From assembly GCA_913046025.1 (NCBI GenBank), contig CAJWRP010000180.1, forward strand, positions 1-5,747: a DNA stretch of 5,747 nt, in the 5' to 3' direction. Positions within the stretch are counted from its first letter, which is position 1; every line of letters begins with the position of its first letter. This stretch comes from an uncultured Chloroflexota bacterium. GTDB taxonomy: Bacteria > Chloroflexota > Dehalococcoidia > SAR202 > UBA11138. Made by a program: the position numbers and the translations under genes. Under the pieces are notes generated by a model, which saw nothing but the letters and a program-made list of their open reading frames with translations, was not told the origin of the DNA and ran no database searches. Shown here piece after piece: positions 1-4,880 of the stretch.

Positions 1-477
1 CTCCAGGTATACCGGTCCCGGAACGCCGGACATGGCATGCCGGAAGGCAATGGAGACGTAGTCCGCGATTCGGTCAGTGCGCTTGACCTGCTCGGAGAAC
101 TTGGTAATAGGACGAAGGAATGTGGCGCTATCGAAGTCCTGCAGACCGCCACGAAGGTGATCACTGATTCCAGCGTTACCCCCAATGATGAGCATAGGAC
201 TCGGTGCCTGGAAAGCATTGGCAATTCCGGTTACTGCATCCGTAACACCAGGTCCTGCTGTTACGATACAGACTCCTGGCTTACCGGTGACTTTGGCCCA
301 GCCTTCCGCTGCATGGGCGGCTACCTGCTCATGACGAAAGTCGATTATCTCGATACCCTCGTCTGCACAGCCCTCATAGAGGTTATAAATGTGGCCACCG
401 TTGAGCGTGAATACGTATTCAATGCCTTCACGCTTTAGTGCTTTGGCAAATATATGCCCGCCGCTTATCTCAGCCAT
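1..477 (-). CDS. ThDP-dependent lyase/decarboxylase, benzaldehyde-lyase/acetolactate-synthase-like, N-terminal part (runs off the left edge)
   Basis: The first 159 codons of a thiamine-diphosphate enzyme are visible, all in the N-terminal pyrimidine-binding domain; full family members are about 550 residues. The protein begins MAEISGGHIFAKALKREGIE. Glu50 lies in FRHEQ (residues 47-51) and matches the catalytic glutamate that activates the cofactor aminopyrimidine. His29 lies in NGGHI (26-30). From memory, Pseudomonas benzaldehyde lyase has His29 and Glu50 at the same numbers and the same flow through HAAEG, VTAGPG and the ANAF stretch near residue 85, so this branch fits better than classical acetolactate synthase. 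The start is fixed by AGGAGG at 482-487 on the minus strand, four bases before the ATG. It follows a CoA-transferase by 83 bp on the same strand, which suggests cleavage or decarboxylation of an acyl-CoA such as a 2-hydroxyacyl-CoA or oxalyl-CoA. The substrate is inferred from this neighbour only; a carboligase role is equally possible. Confidence 0.9.
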   Translation of the reverse strand, partial: MAEISGGHIFAKALKREGIEYVFTLNGGHIYNLYEGCADEGIEIIDFRHEQVAAHAAEGWAKVTGKPGVCIVTAGPGVTDAVTGIANAFQAPSPMLIIGGNAGISDHLRGGLQDFDSATFLRPITKFSEQVKRTDRIADYVSIAFRHAMSGVPGPVYLE

Positions 478-560
478 CGGTCCTCCTATTTATTTTGTTT
501 TACCGACCAAGAGCAAGTTTGATATCTCGCCCTACATTAGAATCAGTACTTTTTTTGTAC

Positions 561-1811
561 CTATAATATGGCTCCAGCCTCTTGGAACTTCTGAATGTCG
601 TTCCAGTCGTATCCCAACTCATCTATTAGAATTTCTTCGGTGTGCTGCCCCAACTCAGGGGCCTCCCTCCAGATTCCTGCAGGCGTTTCGCTGTATGTGT
701 TGGGATGATTGCACATTTTAACAGAGCCGAGCACAGGATGCTCGAATTCCGCAATGTAATTGTTGGCGATGACCTGAGGATCGTGTTCCAATTCCGTTAC
801 GCTCTGAACTTTGGCGTATATGAAGTCCACTTCACAGTCCCGGAATGCCAGGTCCCACTCATCGGCCGTTTTCGTTATGAAGACTTCATCGATGTGCTTG
901 ACCAGCTCGGCTGAATTGTCGGCTCTAGCGGCCATGTCACTAAATTTGGGATCACCTATAAGGTGTTCAAGGCCCAGCACTCGTGCCATTGGCTCCCAGT
1001 AAGGATCAGGCTGCAGATGCATCATCTGTATACACCTACCGTCACTTCCCTTATAGAGGTTAGCCAGCGGATTTGTAGGCGCTTCTCTTTCGTAAGACCG
1101 GAAATCCCGCCCCTGATTGAGCAAGCTCATGGACATTCCCATCCCCTGAAGCCACATATTGGCGCTGAGGTGGGATGTCTCCACCTTCTGACCTTTGCCC
1201 TGAAGGTGCGTGCACACGAGCGCAGCCAAAACTCCCTGGCACAGCATGATAGCCCCTATCTGGTCGGAGACGCCCTGGGTAATCCGAGTAGGATAATCGG
1301 CCTTAGGATCCGAAGCTGAAATCATGAGCCCGCTTCTGGCTTGGCCACATCCGTCAAAAGACGGAAGGTGGGAATCGGGACCGTTGGGTCCGTAGCCGTT
1401 TGCTGAGCCGTAAACCAATTTGGGATTTATCTCACTAAGCTTCTCATAACCCATGCCAAGACGCTCGGCTACACCCTGGCGGAAGTTCTGCACGAATACG
1501 TCGGCATCCTTCACCAGCTTGTAGACGATCTCTCGACCTTCTTCCGTTTTGAAATTGATGGCCATTCCACGCTTGCCACGGTTCGTCGTCTCGAAGTAAG
1601 CGTTGCGGCCCTCGCCCAGGTCCATACTCAGGCTAGAAGCCCTCCACAGTCCTCGGCCAGCGTCACCATCCAACGATTCAATTTTGATAACATCCGCACC
1701 CATGTCTGCCATCATAGCCGTAGATACGGGGCCAAACTGCCACACAGTCCAGTCCAATACCCTGACGCCCTTCAGAGGACCGTCTACTTTCACAGAACTA
1801 TTAGAAAACAT
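561..1811 (-). CDS. CaiB/BaiF family III CoA-transferase
   Basis: A complete 416-residue protein, the usual length for family III CoA-transferases, which move CoA between carboxylic acids in the cytoplasm through a bound aspartyl-CoA thioester. The N-terminal signature reads GVRVLDWTVWQFGPV (15-29), then ADMGADVIKIES (35-46). VFVQNFRQGVAERLGMGYE (105-123) and the GYGPNGP turn (139-145) follow. Asp183 in QGVSDQIGA is at the place of the catalytic aspartate of formyl-CoA transferase (Asp169). The C-terminus has the typical APELGQHTEEIL stretch. The open frame extends 23 codons further upstream to 1880, but GGAGG at 1818-1822 lies six bases before the ATG at 1811, and the family N-terminus fits this start. 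It is the first gene of a minus-strand operon with the ThDP enzyme. I infer that it activates the substrate of that enzyme by CoA transfer from succinyl-CoA, formyl-CoA or another donor. Specificity cannot be read from the sequence. Confidence 0.95.
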   Translation of the reverse strand: MFSNSSVKVDGPLKGVRVLDWTVWQFGPVSTAMMADMGADVIKIESLDGDAGRGLWRASSLSMDLGEGRNAYFETTNRGKRGMAINFKTEEGREIVYKLVKDADVFVQNFRQGVAERLGMGYEKLSEINPKLVYGSANGYGPNGPDSHLPSFDGCGQARSGLMISASDPKADYPTRITQGVSDQIGAIMLCQGVLAALVCTHLQGKGQKVETSHLSANMWLQGMGMSMSLLNQGRDFRSYEREAPTNPLANLYKGSDGRCIQMMHLQPDPYWEPMARVLGLEHLIGDPKFSDMAARADNSAELVKHIDEVFITKTADEWDLAFRDCEVDFIYAKVQSVTELEHDPQVIANNYIAEFEHPVLGSVKMCNHPNTYSETPAGIWREAPELGQHTEEILIDELGYDWNDIQKFQEAGAIL

Positions 1812-1817
1812 AAACAG

Positions 1818-1822
1818 CCTCC
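1818..1822 (-). promoter_or_regulatory. Ribosome binding site that fixes the CoA-transferase start
   Basis: GGAGG on the minus strand with a six-base spacer to the ATG at 1811. The site shows that the longer open frame reaching 1880 is not all translated. Confidence 0.75.
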
Positions 1823-1868
1823 AGAGCATCAGCAACGATTCGAGATTAGATCGCGGAATTTCGGCGGC

Positions 1869-1879
1869 ATTGTAGCACA
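1869..1879 (-). promoter_or_regulatory. Candidate extended -10 promoter of the CoA-transferase/ThDP operon
   Basis: On the minus strand the sequence reads TGTGCTACAAT: a -10 hexamer TACAAT (1869-1874) preceded by TGC, which is the extended -10 form. There is no good TTGACA-like -35 at 17 bp, as is common for extended -10 promoters. The expected start of transcription is near 1862, giving a leader of about 50 bases before the ribosome binding site and ATG at 1811. A direct repeat of ATTACA (1895-1900 and 1904-1909 on the plus strand) covers the -35 zone and could bind a regulator. Confidence 0.5.
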
Positions 1880-1967
1880 AACATATATATGGGTATTACA
1901 AGGATTACAGAAATGGCGTACATGCCTCTCAATGTGGCGTTAACAAGGGCGAACACCGCCTTCGGCC

Positions 1968-1978
1968 TGTGCTAATAT
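1968..1978 (+). promoter_or_regulatory. Candidate extended -10 promoter for the metallophosphoesterase (leaderless)
   Basis: TGTGCTAATAT carries the extended -10 TGC next to TAATAT (1973-1978). Only nine bases separate the hexamer from the ATG at 1988, so transcription should start within about three bases of the ATG. No Shine-Dalgarno sequence is present, which agrees with a leaderless mRNA. No clear -35 is seen at 17 bp. Confidence 0.5.
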
Positions 1979-1987
1979 TTCGACTAA

Positions 1988-2491
1988 ATGAGCACTCAAA
2001 TCGTCATCATATCCGATACCCATTTCCACAAATGGGACGAGGTCCATCCCGACATACGTCTGGCCGTGGCCGAGGCCGACATCGCAGTCCACTGCGGCGA
2101 TTTCGTGCGCATGGATGTGCTCGATGGTTTCAGGGCCGCGGCCAAGAAAGCTATAGTGGTTCACGGCAACACAGATCCCGTGGATATGCGCAAGGCCATC
2201 CCCTATGCAAAAGTGATTGATGTAGAGGGCAAGCGCATCGGGATCACTCATCCGGCCTGGGGCGGGCCCGAATTTGAGCCAGAGGCGCTTCTGCCCGACT
2301 TTCCAGAACCTGTGGACATTATTCTCTACGGCCACCTGCATGTGACTGTGAACGAGACCAGAGGTGGTGTGCTTTTCGTAAATCCGGGCCAGGCCTACTC
2401 CTCCTTCATGGTAGCTGCGACTATAGCCGTACTAACCCTAGACAACGGCGATGTGACTGTAGAAATCCGCGAGGTGATCCCTGCCCGTTAA
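1988..2491 (+). CDS. YfcE/MJ0936-like metallophosphoesterase
   Basis: A complete 167-residue calcineurin-like phosphoesterase; this compact size is normal for the YfcE/MJ0936 group of small phosphodiesterases. All metal-site motifs are present in order: SDTH with Asp10 and His12, GD with Asp38, GNTD with Asn61, His88 in GITHPAWGG, and GHLH with His118 and His120. The protein ends with NPG (134-136) and a final beta strand. The family hydrolyses phosphodiesters with two metals such as Mn or Ni in the cytoplasm; physiological substrates are mostly unknown. The ATG at 1988 fits the family N-terminus exactly and has no ribosome binding site, but a -10 element sits nine bases upstream, which points to leaderless translation. 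The gene is divergent from the CoA-transferase operon and followed with no gap by an aldolase remnant in another frame. Confidence 0.93.
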   Translation: MSTQIVIISDTHFHKWDEVHPDIRLAVAEADIAVHCGDFVRMDVLDGFRAAAKKAIVVHGNTDPVDMRKAIPYAKVIDVEGKRIGITHPAWGGPEFEPEALLPDFPEPVDIILYGHLHVTVNETRGGVLFVNPGQAYSSFMVAATIAVLTLDNGDVTVEIREVIPAR

Positions 2492-2778
2492 AGGTTTTCG
2501 AAATAGTTGGAGTCGAAAAAGAATGGGGACCAGGCGACATGAGTTTAGTGCACGGCTACAAGCACCTGCCACCCAAGGAGCAGAGGCCACCGGAGCTTGT
2601 GGCGGTACGGAACCGCATCAAGGATGCGTGCGACAAGGCGGGTCTGTTCTTCCTTAACTCCGTAGCACCCGACGACGTTGTGGAGATGATCGACGAGGGC
2701 GTAATGGTCTGCGCGGGCAACAACGAAGAGGCGGCAAAGATCGGCAGGGCGCGTACCAAACGAGAGATGCCCGTTTAA
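2491..2778 (+). pseudogene. 3' remnant of an HpcH/HpaI-family aldolase
   Basis: The open frame that ends at 2778 resembles only the last third of the HpcH/HpaI aldolases (about 250 residues), which perform class II retro-aldol cleavage of 2-oxo-4-hydroxy acids. The family metal-site segment GPxDLS appears as GPGDMS, encoded at 2527-2544. The first possible ATG (2539) is the Met inside that motif, so homologous sequence lies upstream of any usable start. Family traits follow: PPEL and a helix of the type AVRNRIKDACDKAGL, then SVAPDDVVEMIDEGVMVCAGNNEEA, matching the late helices and the final beta strand before a short tail. The barrel half with the catalytic His, Arg and the metal-binding Glu is missing. 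The recognisable frame begins at the stop codon of the phosphoesterase, suggesting a deletion that joined the two genes. A 79-residue product from ATG 2539 (GGGGA at 2525-2529 could serve as a weak ribosome site) cannot be excluded, but it could not be an active aldolase. Confidence 0.65.
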
Positions 2779-2814
2779 AATCATCAAACAACAACAGGAA
2801 CTAGACCAATATTC

Positions 2815-2848
2815 AAAAAGGGCTTCCCAGAATTGGGAAGCCCTTTTT
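2815..2848. terminator. Bidirectional intrinsic terminator
   Basis: A perfect 14-bp inverted repeat (AAAAAGGGCTTCCC at 2815-2828 and its complement at 2835-2848) encloses the loop AGAATT. The GC-rich core is followed by a T run on both strands, so it can stop transcription from the phosphoesterase/aldolase remnant unit on the plus strand and from the HIT gene end on the minus strand. It lies between the two convergent stop codons. Confidence 0.95.
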
Positions 2849-2879
2849 ATTCTTGAAGCTCAATCAACACCATGGCCCA

Positions 2880-3224
2880 TTAGCCCATCGGACCCAGCTT
2901 GCTCCCCCCTAACATATGCATATGCAGGTGTGGCACCTCTTGACCCGCGTCGTCTTTTTGGTTAATCACCAGCCTATAACCAGACTCAACCACGGCTTCG
3001 CTATCGGCCATCTCGCGCGCCGCATCGAACATGGAGCCAATCAAGGGCTGAAACTCGGGCGTCATGCCAGAGAGGTACGTAAAGTGCTGCTTCGGTATGA
3101 TGAGCAGATGTGTTGGCGCCTTAGGGGCAATGTCTCGTATCACGAAACAGTCCTCAGCTTCCAACAGCTTCTCACTTGGAATCTCACCGGAGAATATTTT
3201 GCAGAATATACAATCCTCAGCCAT
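2880..3224 (-). CDS. HIT-family (HINT-like) nucleotide-binding hydrolase
   Basis: A complete 114-residue histidine triad protein of the HINT branch, whose members hydrolyse adenosine 5'-phosphoramidates and aminoacyl-adenylates in the cytoplasm. The protein starts MAEDCIFCKIFSGEIPSEKL; Cys5 and Cys8 form the CxxC pair that binds zinc in many bacterial HINTs. LIIPKQHF (41-48) precedes the central helix. Asn88 in VINQKDDAGQ and the triad HLHMH (His99, His101, His103) complete the active site; His101 corresponds to the nucleophile. The C-terminus GGSKLGPMG is slightly shorter than in HINT1. The ATG at 3224 matches the family N-terminus although only a weak ribosome site is visible. It is probably the last gene of the VOC-Yip1-RidA-HIT operon, ending just before the shared terminator, with 79 bp separating it from the RidA gene upstream. 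Confidence 0.95.
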   Translation of the reverse strand: MAEDCIFCKIFSGEIPSEKLLEAEDCFVIRDIAPKAPTHLLIIPKQHFTYLSGMTPEFQPLIGSMFDAAREMADSEAVVESGYRLVINQKDDAGQEVPHLHMHMLGGSKLGPMG

Positions 3225-3303
3225 ACTTCTGTATCATCCTATTAAAGCTCCATTTTCACTTGCCACATACTTTCCAACTCCGGTGTTTACACGGAATAGC
3301 AAC

Positions 3304-3687
3304 CTACTCCAGAACCGCAATGGCCTCGATCTCAATCAGGTATTCTGGCCTGACCAGACCCGGTATGAATACTGTGCTGCTCGCGGGCCCGTTCTCCGGA
3401 AAGTAGCGTAGCCTGACAGCGGCGTACGCAGGGTAATCCTCCCGATGAAGCATGAAGCAAGTTATCTTCGTTACGTCGCCCCATGTAGCGCCCGCAACAG
3501 TAAGCGCTGCCTCCAGATTCTTGAATACCTGCTCGGACTGTGCTCCCGCGTCGCCTTCTCCGACTATATTGCCCTGGGCATCCACCGAAACGTGCCCAGA
3601 AATGAAAACCTGATTGCCGACCCTGGTGGCCGGGGAGAATCCCGCAGGCTTGTTATCTGGATTGGTAAAAAATGTCTCTCGTGCCAT
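3304..3687 (-). CDS. RidA/YjgF-family protein lacking the catalytic arginine
   Basis: A 127-residue Rid-family protein, the usual size, expected to form a trimer in the cytoplasm. RidA itself deaminates reactive enamines and imines released by PLP enzymes. Family traits are VGNQVFISGHVSVDAQGNIV (23-42), a central helix with EQVFKNLEAAL (52-62), DVTKITCFML (71-80) and the terminal IEIEAIAV (118-125). The arginine that binds the substrate carboxylate in RidA (Arg105, in PARSCV of the E. coli enzyme) is replaced by Ser103 in PASSTV. This places the protein among the Arg-less Rid subgroups, which lack imine deaminase activity and often sit in catabolic operons. The frame is open to a TTG at 3693, but GGAG at 3696-3699 lies eight bases from the ATG at 3687, so I use the ATG. 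Its function here is unknown. Confidence 0.92.
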   Translation of the reverse strand: MARETFFTNPDNKPAGFSPATRVGNQVFISGHVSVDAQGNIVGEGDAGAQSEQVFKNLEAALTVAGATWGDVTKITCFMLHREDYPAYAAVRLRYFPENGPASSTVFIPGLVRPEYLIEIEAIAVLE

Positions 3688-3695
3688 TGTCAATA

Positions 3696-3699
3696 CTCC
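3696..3699 (-). promoter_or_regulatory. Ribosome binding site that fixes the RidA-family start
   Basis: GGAG on the minus strand stands eight bases before the ATG at 3687 but only two before the in-frame TTG at 3693. The spacing supports the ATG. Confidence 0.65.
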
Positions 3700-3735
3700 A
3701 TTTGTGAGTTCGCGATCATAGATTTACAGTGCGCT

Positions 3736-4254
3736 CTATGCCAGCCCACCCCCTCCCATTACGGCAAACAATATAAGATAAGGTATGGCTATGATTACCG
3801 ACCCTACCAGGACGACTCCGACTGCCCTGAAGGTGGACGTGTAATCCAATGCATGCCTTACTGCGATTACCATTGCGACAATTTGCCAGATCAAGGCGAC
3901 GAATACGATGACTCCACCTAGAAACGGGATAATCCCAAATATGCGTAGTATTCCAGGTGCCTGGGCGAACCCAGTTGTCCTCGCCAGTTGGCCCCAGTCA
4001 GCATGAGTTTCAGGCGTATTGAATATCGTTGTGCCCAGAATTAATGTTACGAAAGCCCACAGCACCCATTGCACCACGGCCGACACTATGCCGATTATTA
4101 GGCCCGAAATCCCGCCACTGAGACCCCCTATGCCAGCAGCCACGGCCACTATGATCACTACCAGCACTGCCTGCATCGTCGCACTAGAGTCAGCCTCCAC
4201 ATCTTCAAATGTGTGCGGGTCCAGGCGCATCGCCCCCAAGAATCGCTCAAGCAT
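3736..4254 (-). CDS. Yip1-family integral membrane protein
   Basis: A complete 172-residue hydrophobic protein with the layout of the Yip1 domain: a short N-terminal amphipathic part (MLERFLGAMRLDPHTFEDVE), then about four to five membrane segments near residues 28-45, 50-78, 102-132 (possibly two) and 144-166. The Yip1-like features are FAQAPGILRIFGIIPFLGG (96-114), an IWQIVAMVIAVRHAL stretch (122-136) and TFRAV (141-145) before the last membrane segment. No enzymatic residues can be seen; bacterial Yip1 proteins have no settled role. The frame is open to a TTG at 4269, but AGGGG at 4260-4264 is five bases from the ATG at 4254, which I take as the start. The gene is 54 bp after the VOC gene and 48 bp before the RidA gene, all on the minus strand, so cotranscription is likely. 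Confidence 0.85.
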   Translation of the reverse strand: MLERFLGAMRLDPHTFEDVEADSSATMQAVLVVIIVAVAAGIGGLSGGISGLIIGIVSAVVQWVLWAFVTLILGTTIFNTPETHADWGQLARTTGFAQAPGILRIFGIIPFLGGVIVFVALIWQIVAMVIAVRHALDYTSTFRAVGVVLVGSVIIAIPYLILFAVMGGGGLA

Positions 4255-4308
4255 GAATTCCCCTTTCAAACATCGGGAAAGATCGAACTATTTAAGAAGA
4301 TAAATGAC

Positions 4309-4704
4309 CTAGCTACCTAGCTGCATTACCTCTATGCGAGTGTTGTCTGGCGTTTTGATGAAAGCCACCTGACTGCCGGGGCGGCTACCAGGATTGGGAC
4401 CTTCGGCTACCACGGCTCCCAGGCCTTTAAGTCGCTCAAGCTCGGAATCCATATCATCCACGGTTATACCGAAGTGCTCCAGACCAAAATGTGCGTCAGC
4501 GTCACCAGGGCCCAGGGTTTCACCGTCTCGTACTCCGGAAATCCTTATGATGATGCCATCAGTCGTTTTGCACTCTATGAAACGGTCTCCCGATGGGCGC
4601 ACCCGGTCGCTAACGATGGTGAAATTGAACGCCTCGACATACCAATTTGCTGTCTTCTCTGGGTCTGGCGCCTTGAGATGTACATGCTCAAATGCAAAAG
4701 CCAC
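4309..4704 (-). CDS. VOC-family (glyoxalase/dioxygenase-fold) protein
   Basis: A single-module vicinal oxygen chelate protein of 131 residues, the normal length. It starts MAFAFEHVHLKAPDPEKTAN and contains two beta-alpha-beta-beta-beta halves: residues 5-55 (EHVHL, ANWYVEAF, RFIECKT) and 73-129 (FGLEHFGITVDDMDS, AFIKTPDNTRIEVMQL). Likely metal ligands are His7, His77 and Glu125. Members include glyoxalases, epimerases, ring-cleavage dioxygenases and resistance proteins; nothing here picks one. The start is a GTG at 4704: GAGGAG at 4713-4718 sits eight bases upstream, whereas the TTG at 4731 that opens the frame has no ribosome site. Family alignment also favours the GTG, because the first strand begins at residue 3. 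It is the first gene of a four-gene minus-strand operon and is divergent from the unknown conserved gene at 4881. Confidence 0.92.
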   Translation of the reverse strand: MAFAFEHVHLKAPDPEKTANWYVEAFNFTIVSDRVRPSGDRFIECKTTDGIIIRISGVRDGETLGPGDADAHFGLEHFGITVDDMDSELERLKGLGAVVAEGPNPGSRPGSQVAFIKTPDNTRIEVMQLGS

Positions 4705-4712
4705 TTGGCGGA

Positions 4713-4718
4713 CTCCTC
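4713..4718 (-). promoter_or_regulatory. Ribosome binding site that fixes a GTG start for the VOC gene
   Basis: GAGGAG on the minus strand is eight bases before the GTG at 4704. It lies downstream of the TTG at 4731, ruling out that codon as the natural start. Confidence 0.75.
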
Positions 4719-4735
4719 TCTTTTCTATCAAAATA

Positions 4736-4754
4736 CGACCGCCGATTGCGGTCG
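4736..4754 (-). promoter_or_regulatory. Hairpin in the leader of the VOC operon
   Basis: A 7-bp GC-rich inverted repeat, CGACCGC (4736-4742) with GCGGTCG (4748-4754), encloses a five-base loop. On the minus strand it is followed by TATTTT. It lies at the very 5' end of the mRNA predicted from the promoter at 4761-4789, upstream of the ribosome site. It could stabilise the leader, act as a weak attenuator, or be an operator. Confidence 0.4.
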
Positions 4755-4760
4755 CTCGAC

Positions 4761-4789
4761 AGCCTATGGCATGCCGAAAGCACTGTCAA
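4761..4789 (-). promoter_or_regulatory. Candidate sigma-70 promoter of the VOC-Yip1-RidA-HIT operon
   Basis: On the minus strand a perfect -35 TTGACA (4784-4789) is followed after 17 bp by TAGGCT (4761-4766), which keeps the key TA and final T of the -10 box. The expected transcription start is near 4754, about 50 bases before the GTG at 4704. Confidence 0.5.
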
Positions 4790-4795
4790 GACAGT
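4782..4795. promoter_or_regulatory. Palindromic operator candidate ACTGTC-AA-GACAGT
   Basis: A perfect 6-2-6 palindrome, ACTGTCAAGACAGT, covers the whole -35 box of the VOC-operon promoter and lies 15 bp upstream of the -35 box of the divergent promoter at 4811. Its position would suit a repressor of the VOC operon or a shared regulator. No regulator gene is present in the window. Confidence 0.4.
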
Positions 4796-4810
4796 TGTGT
4801 TCCGGCTTCG

Positions 4811-4839
4811 TTGACCTGCATGTAGGCGTGTGCTAGCTT
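4811..4839 (+). promoter_or_regulatory. Candidate promoter of the conserved unknown gene at 4881
   Basis: TTGACC (4811-4816) is separated by 17 bp from TAGCTT (4834-4839), preceded by TGC in an extended -10 arrangement (TGTGCTAGCTT at 4829-4839). Transcription would begin near 4846, leaving a leader of about 35 bases that includes the ribosome site AAGGGGA at 4868-4874. Confidence 0.5.
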
Positions 4840-4880
4840 TGCCTCGTAACCTGACAAAACCGACAGCAAGGGGACCAGCT

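Noticed and set aside
37..438. Open frame of 133 codons on the plus strand
   Set aside because: It lies fully antisense to the well supported ThDP enzyme gene and its translation shows no family pattern and many scattered cysteines.
546..560. Inverted repeat GTAC-T7-GTAC after the CoA-transferase gene, considered as terminator
   Set aside because: Only four base pairs without a T run on the minus strand after the stem; the ThDP gene follows on the same strand, so termination here is unlikely.
562..567. Perfect TATAAT on the plus strand
   Set aside because: It lies inside the 3' end of the CoA-transferase gene and no plus-strand gene follows.
1882..1890. Alternating CATATATAT tract
   Set aside because: Too short to be a meaningful repeat; it is only the AT-rich spacer of the divergent promoter region.
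2545..2787. Minus-strand open frames opposite the aldolase remnant
   Set aside because: The plus-strand frame carries the HpcH/HpaI similarity; the minus-strand translations show none.
3445..3921. Open frame of 158 codons on the plus strand
   Set aside because: It overlaps both the RidA and the Yip1 genes on the opposite strand, has no ribosome site and its translation resembles no protein family.
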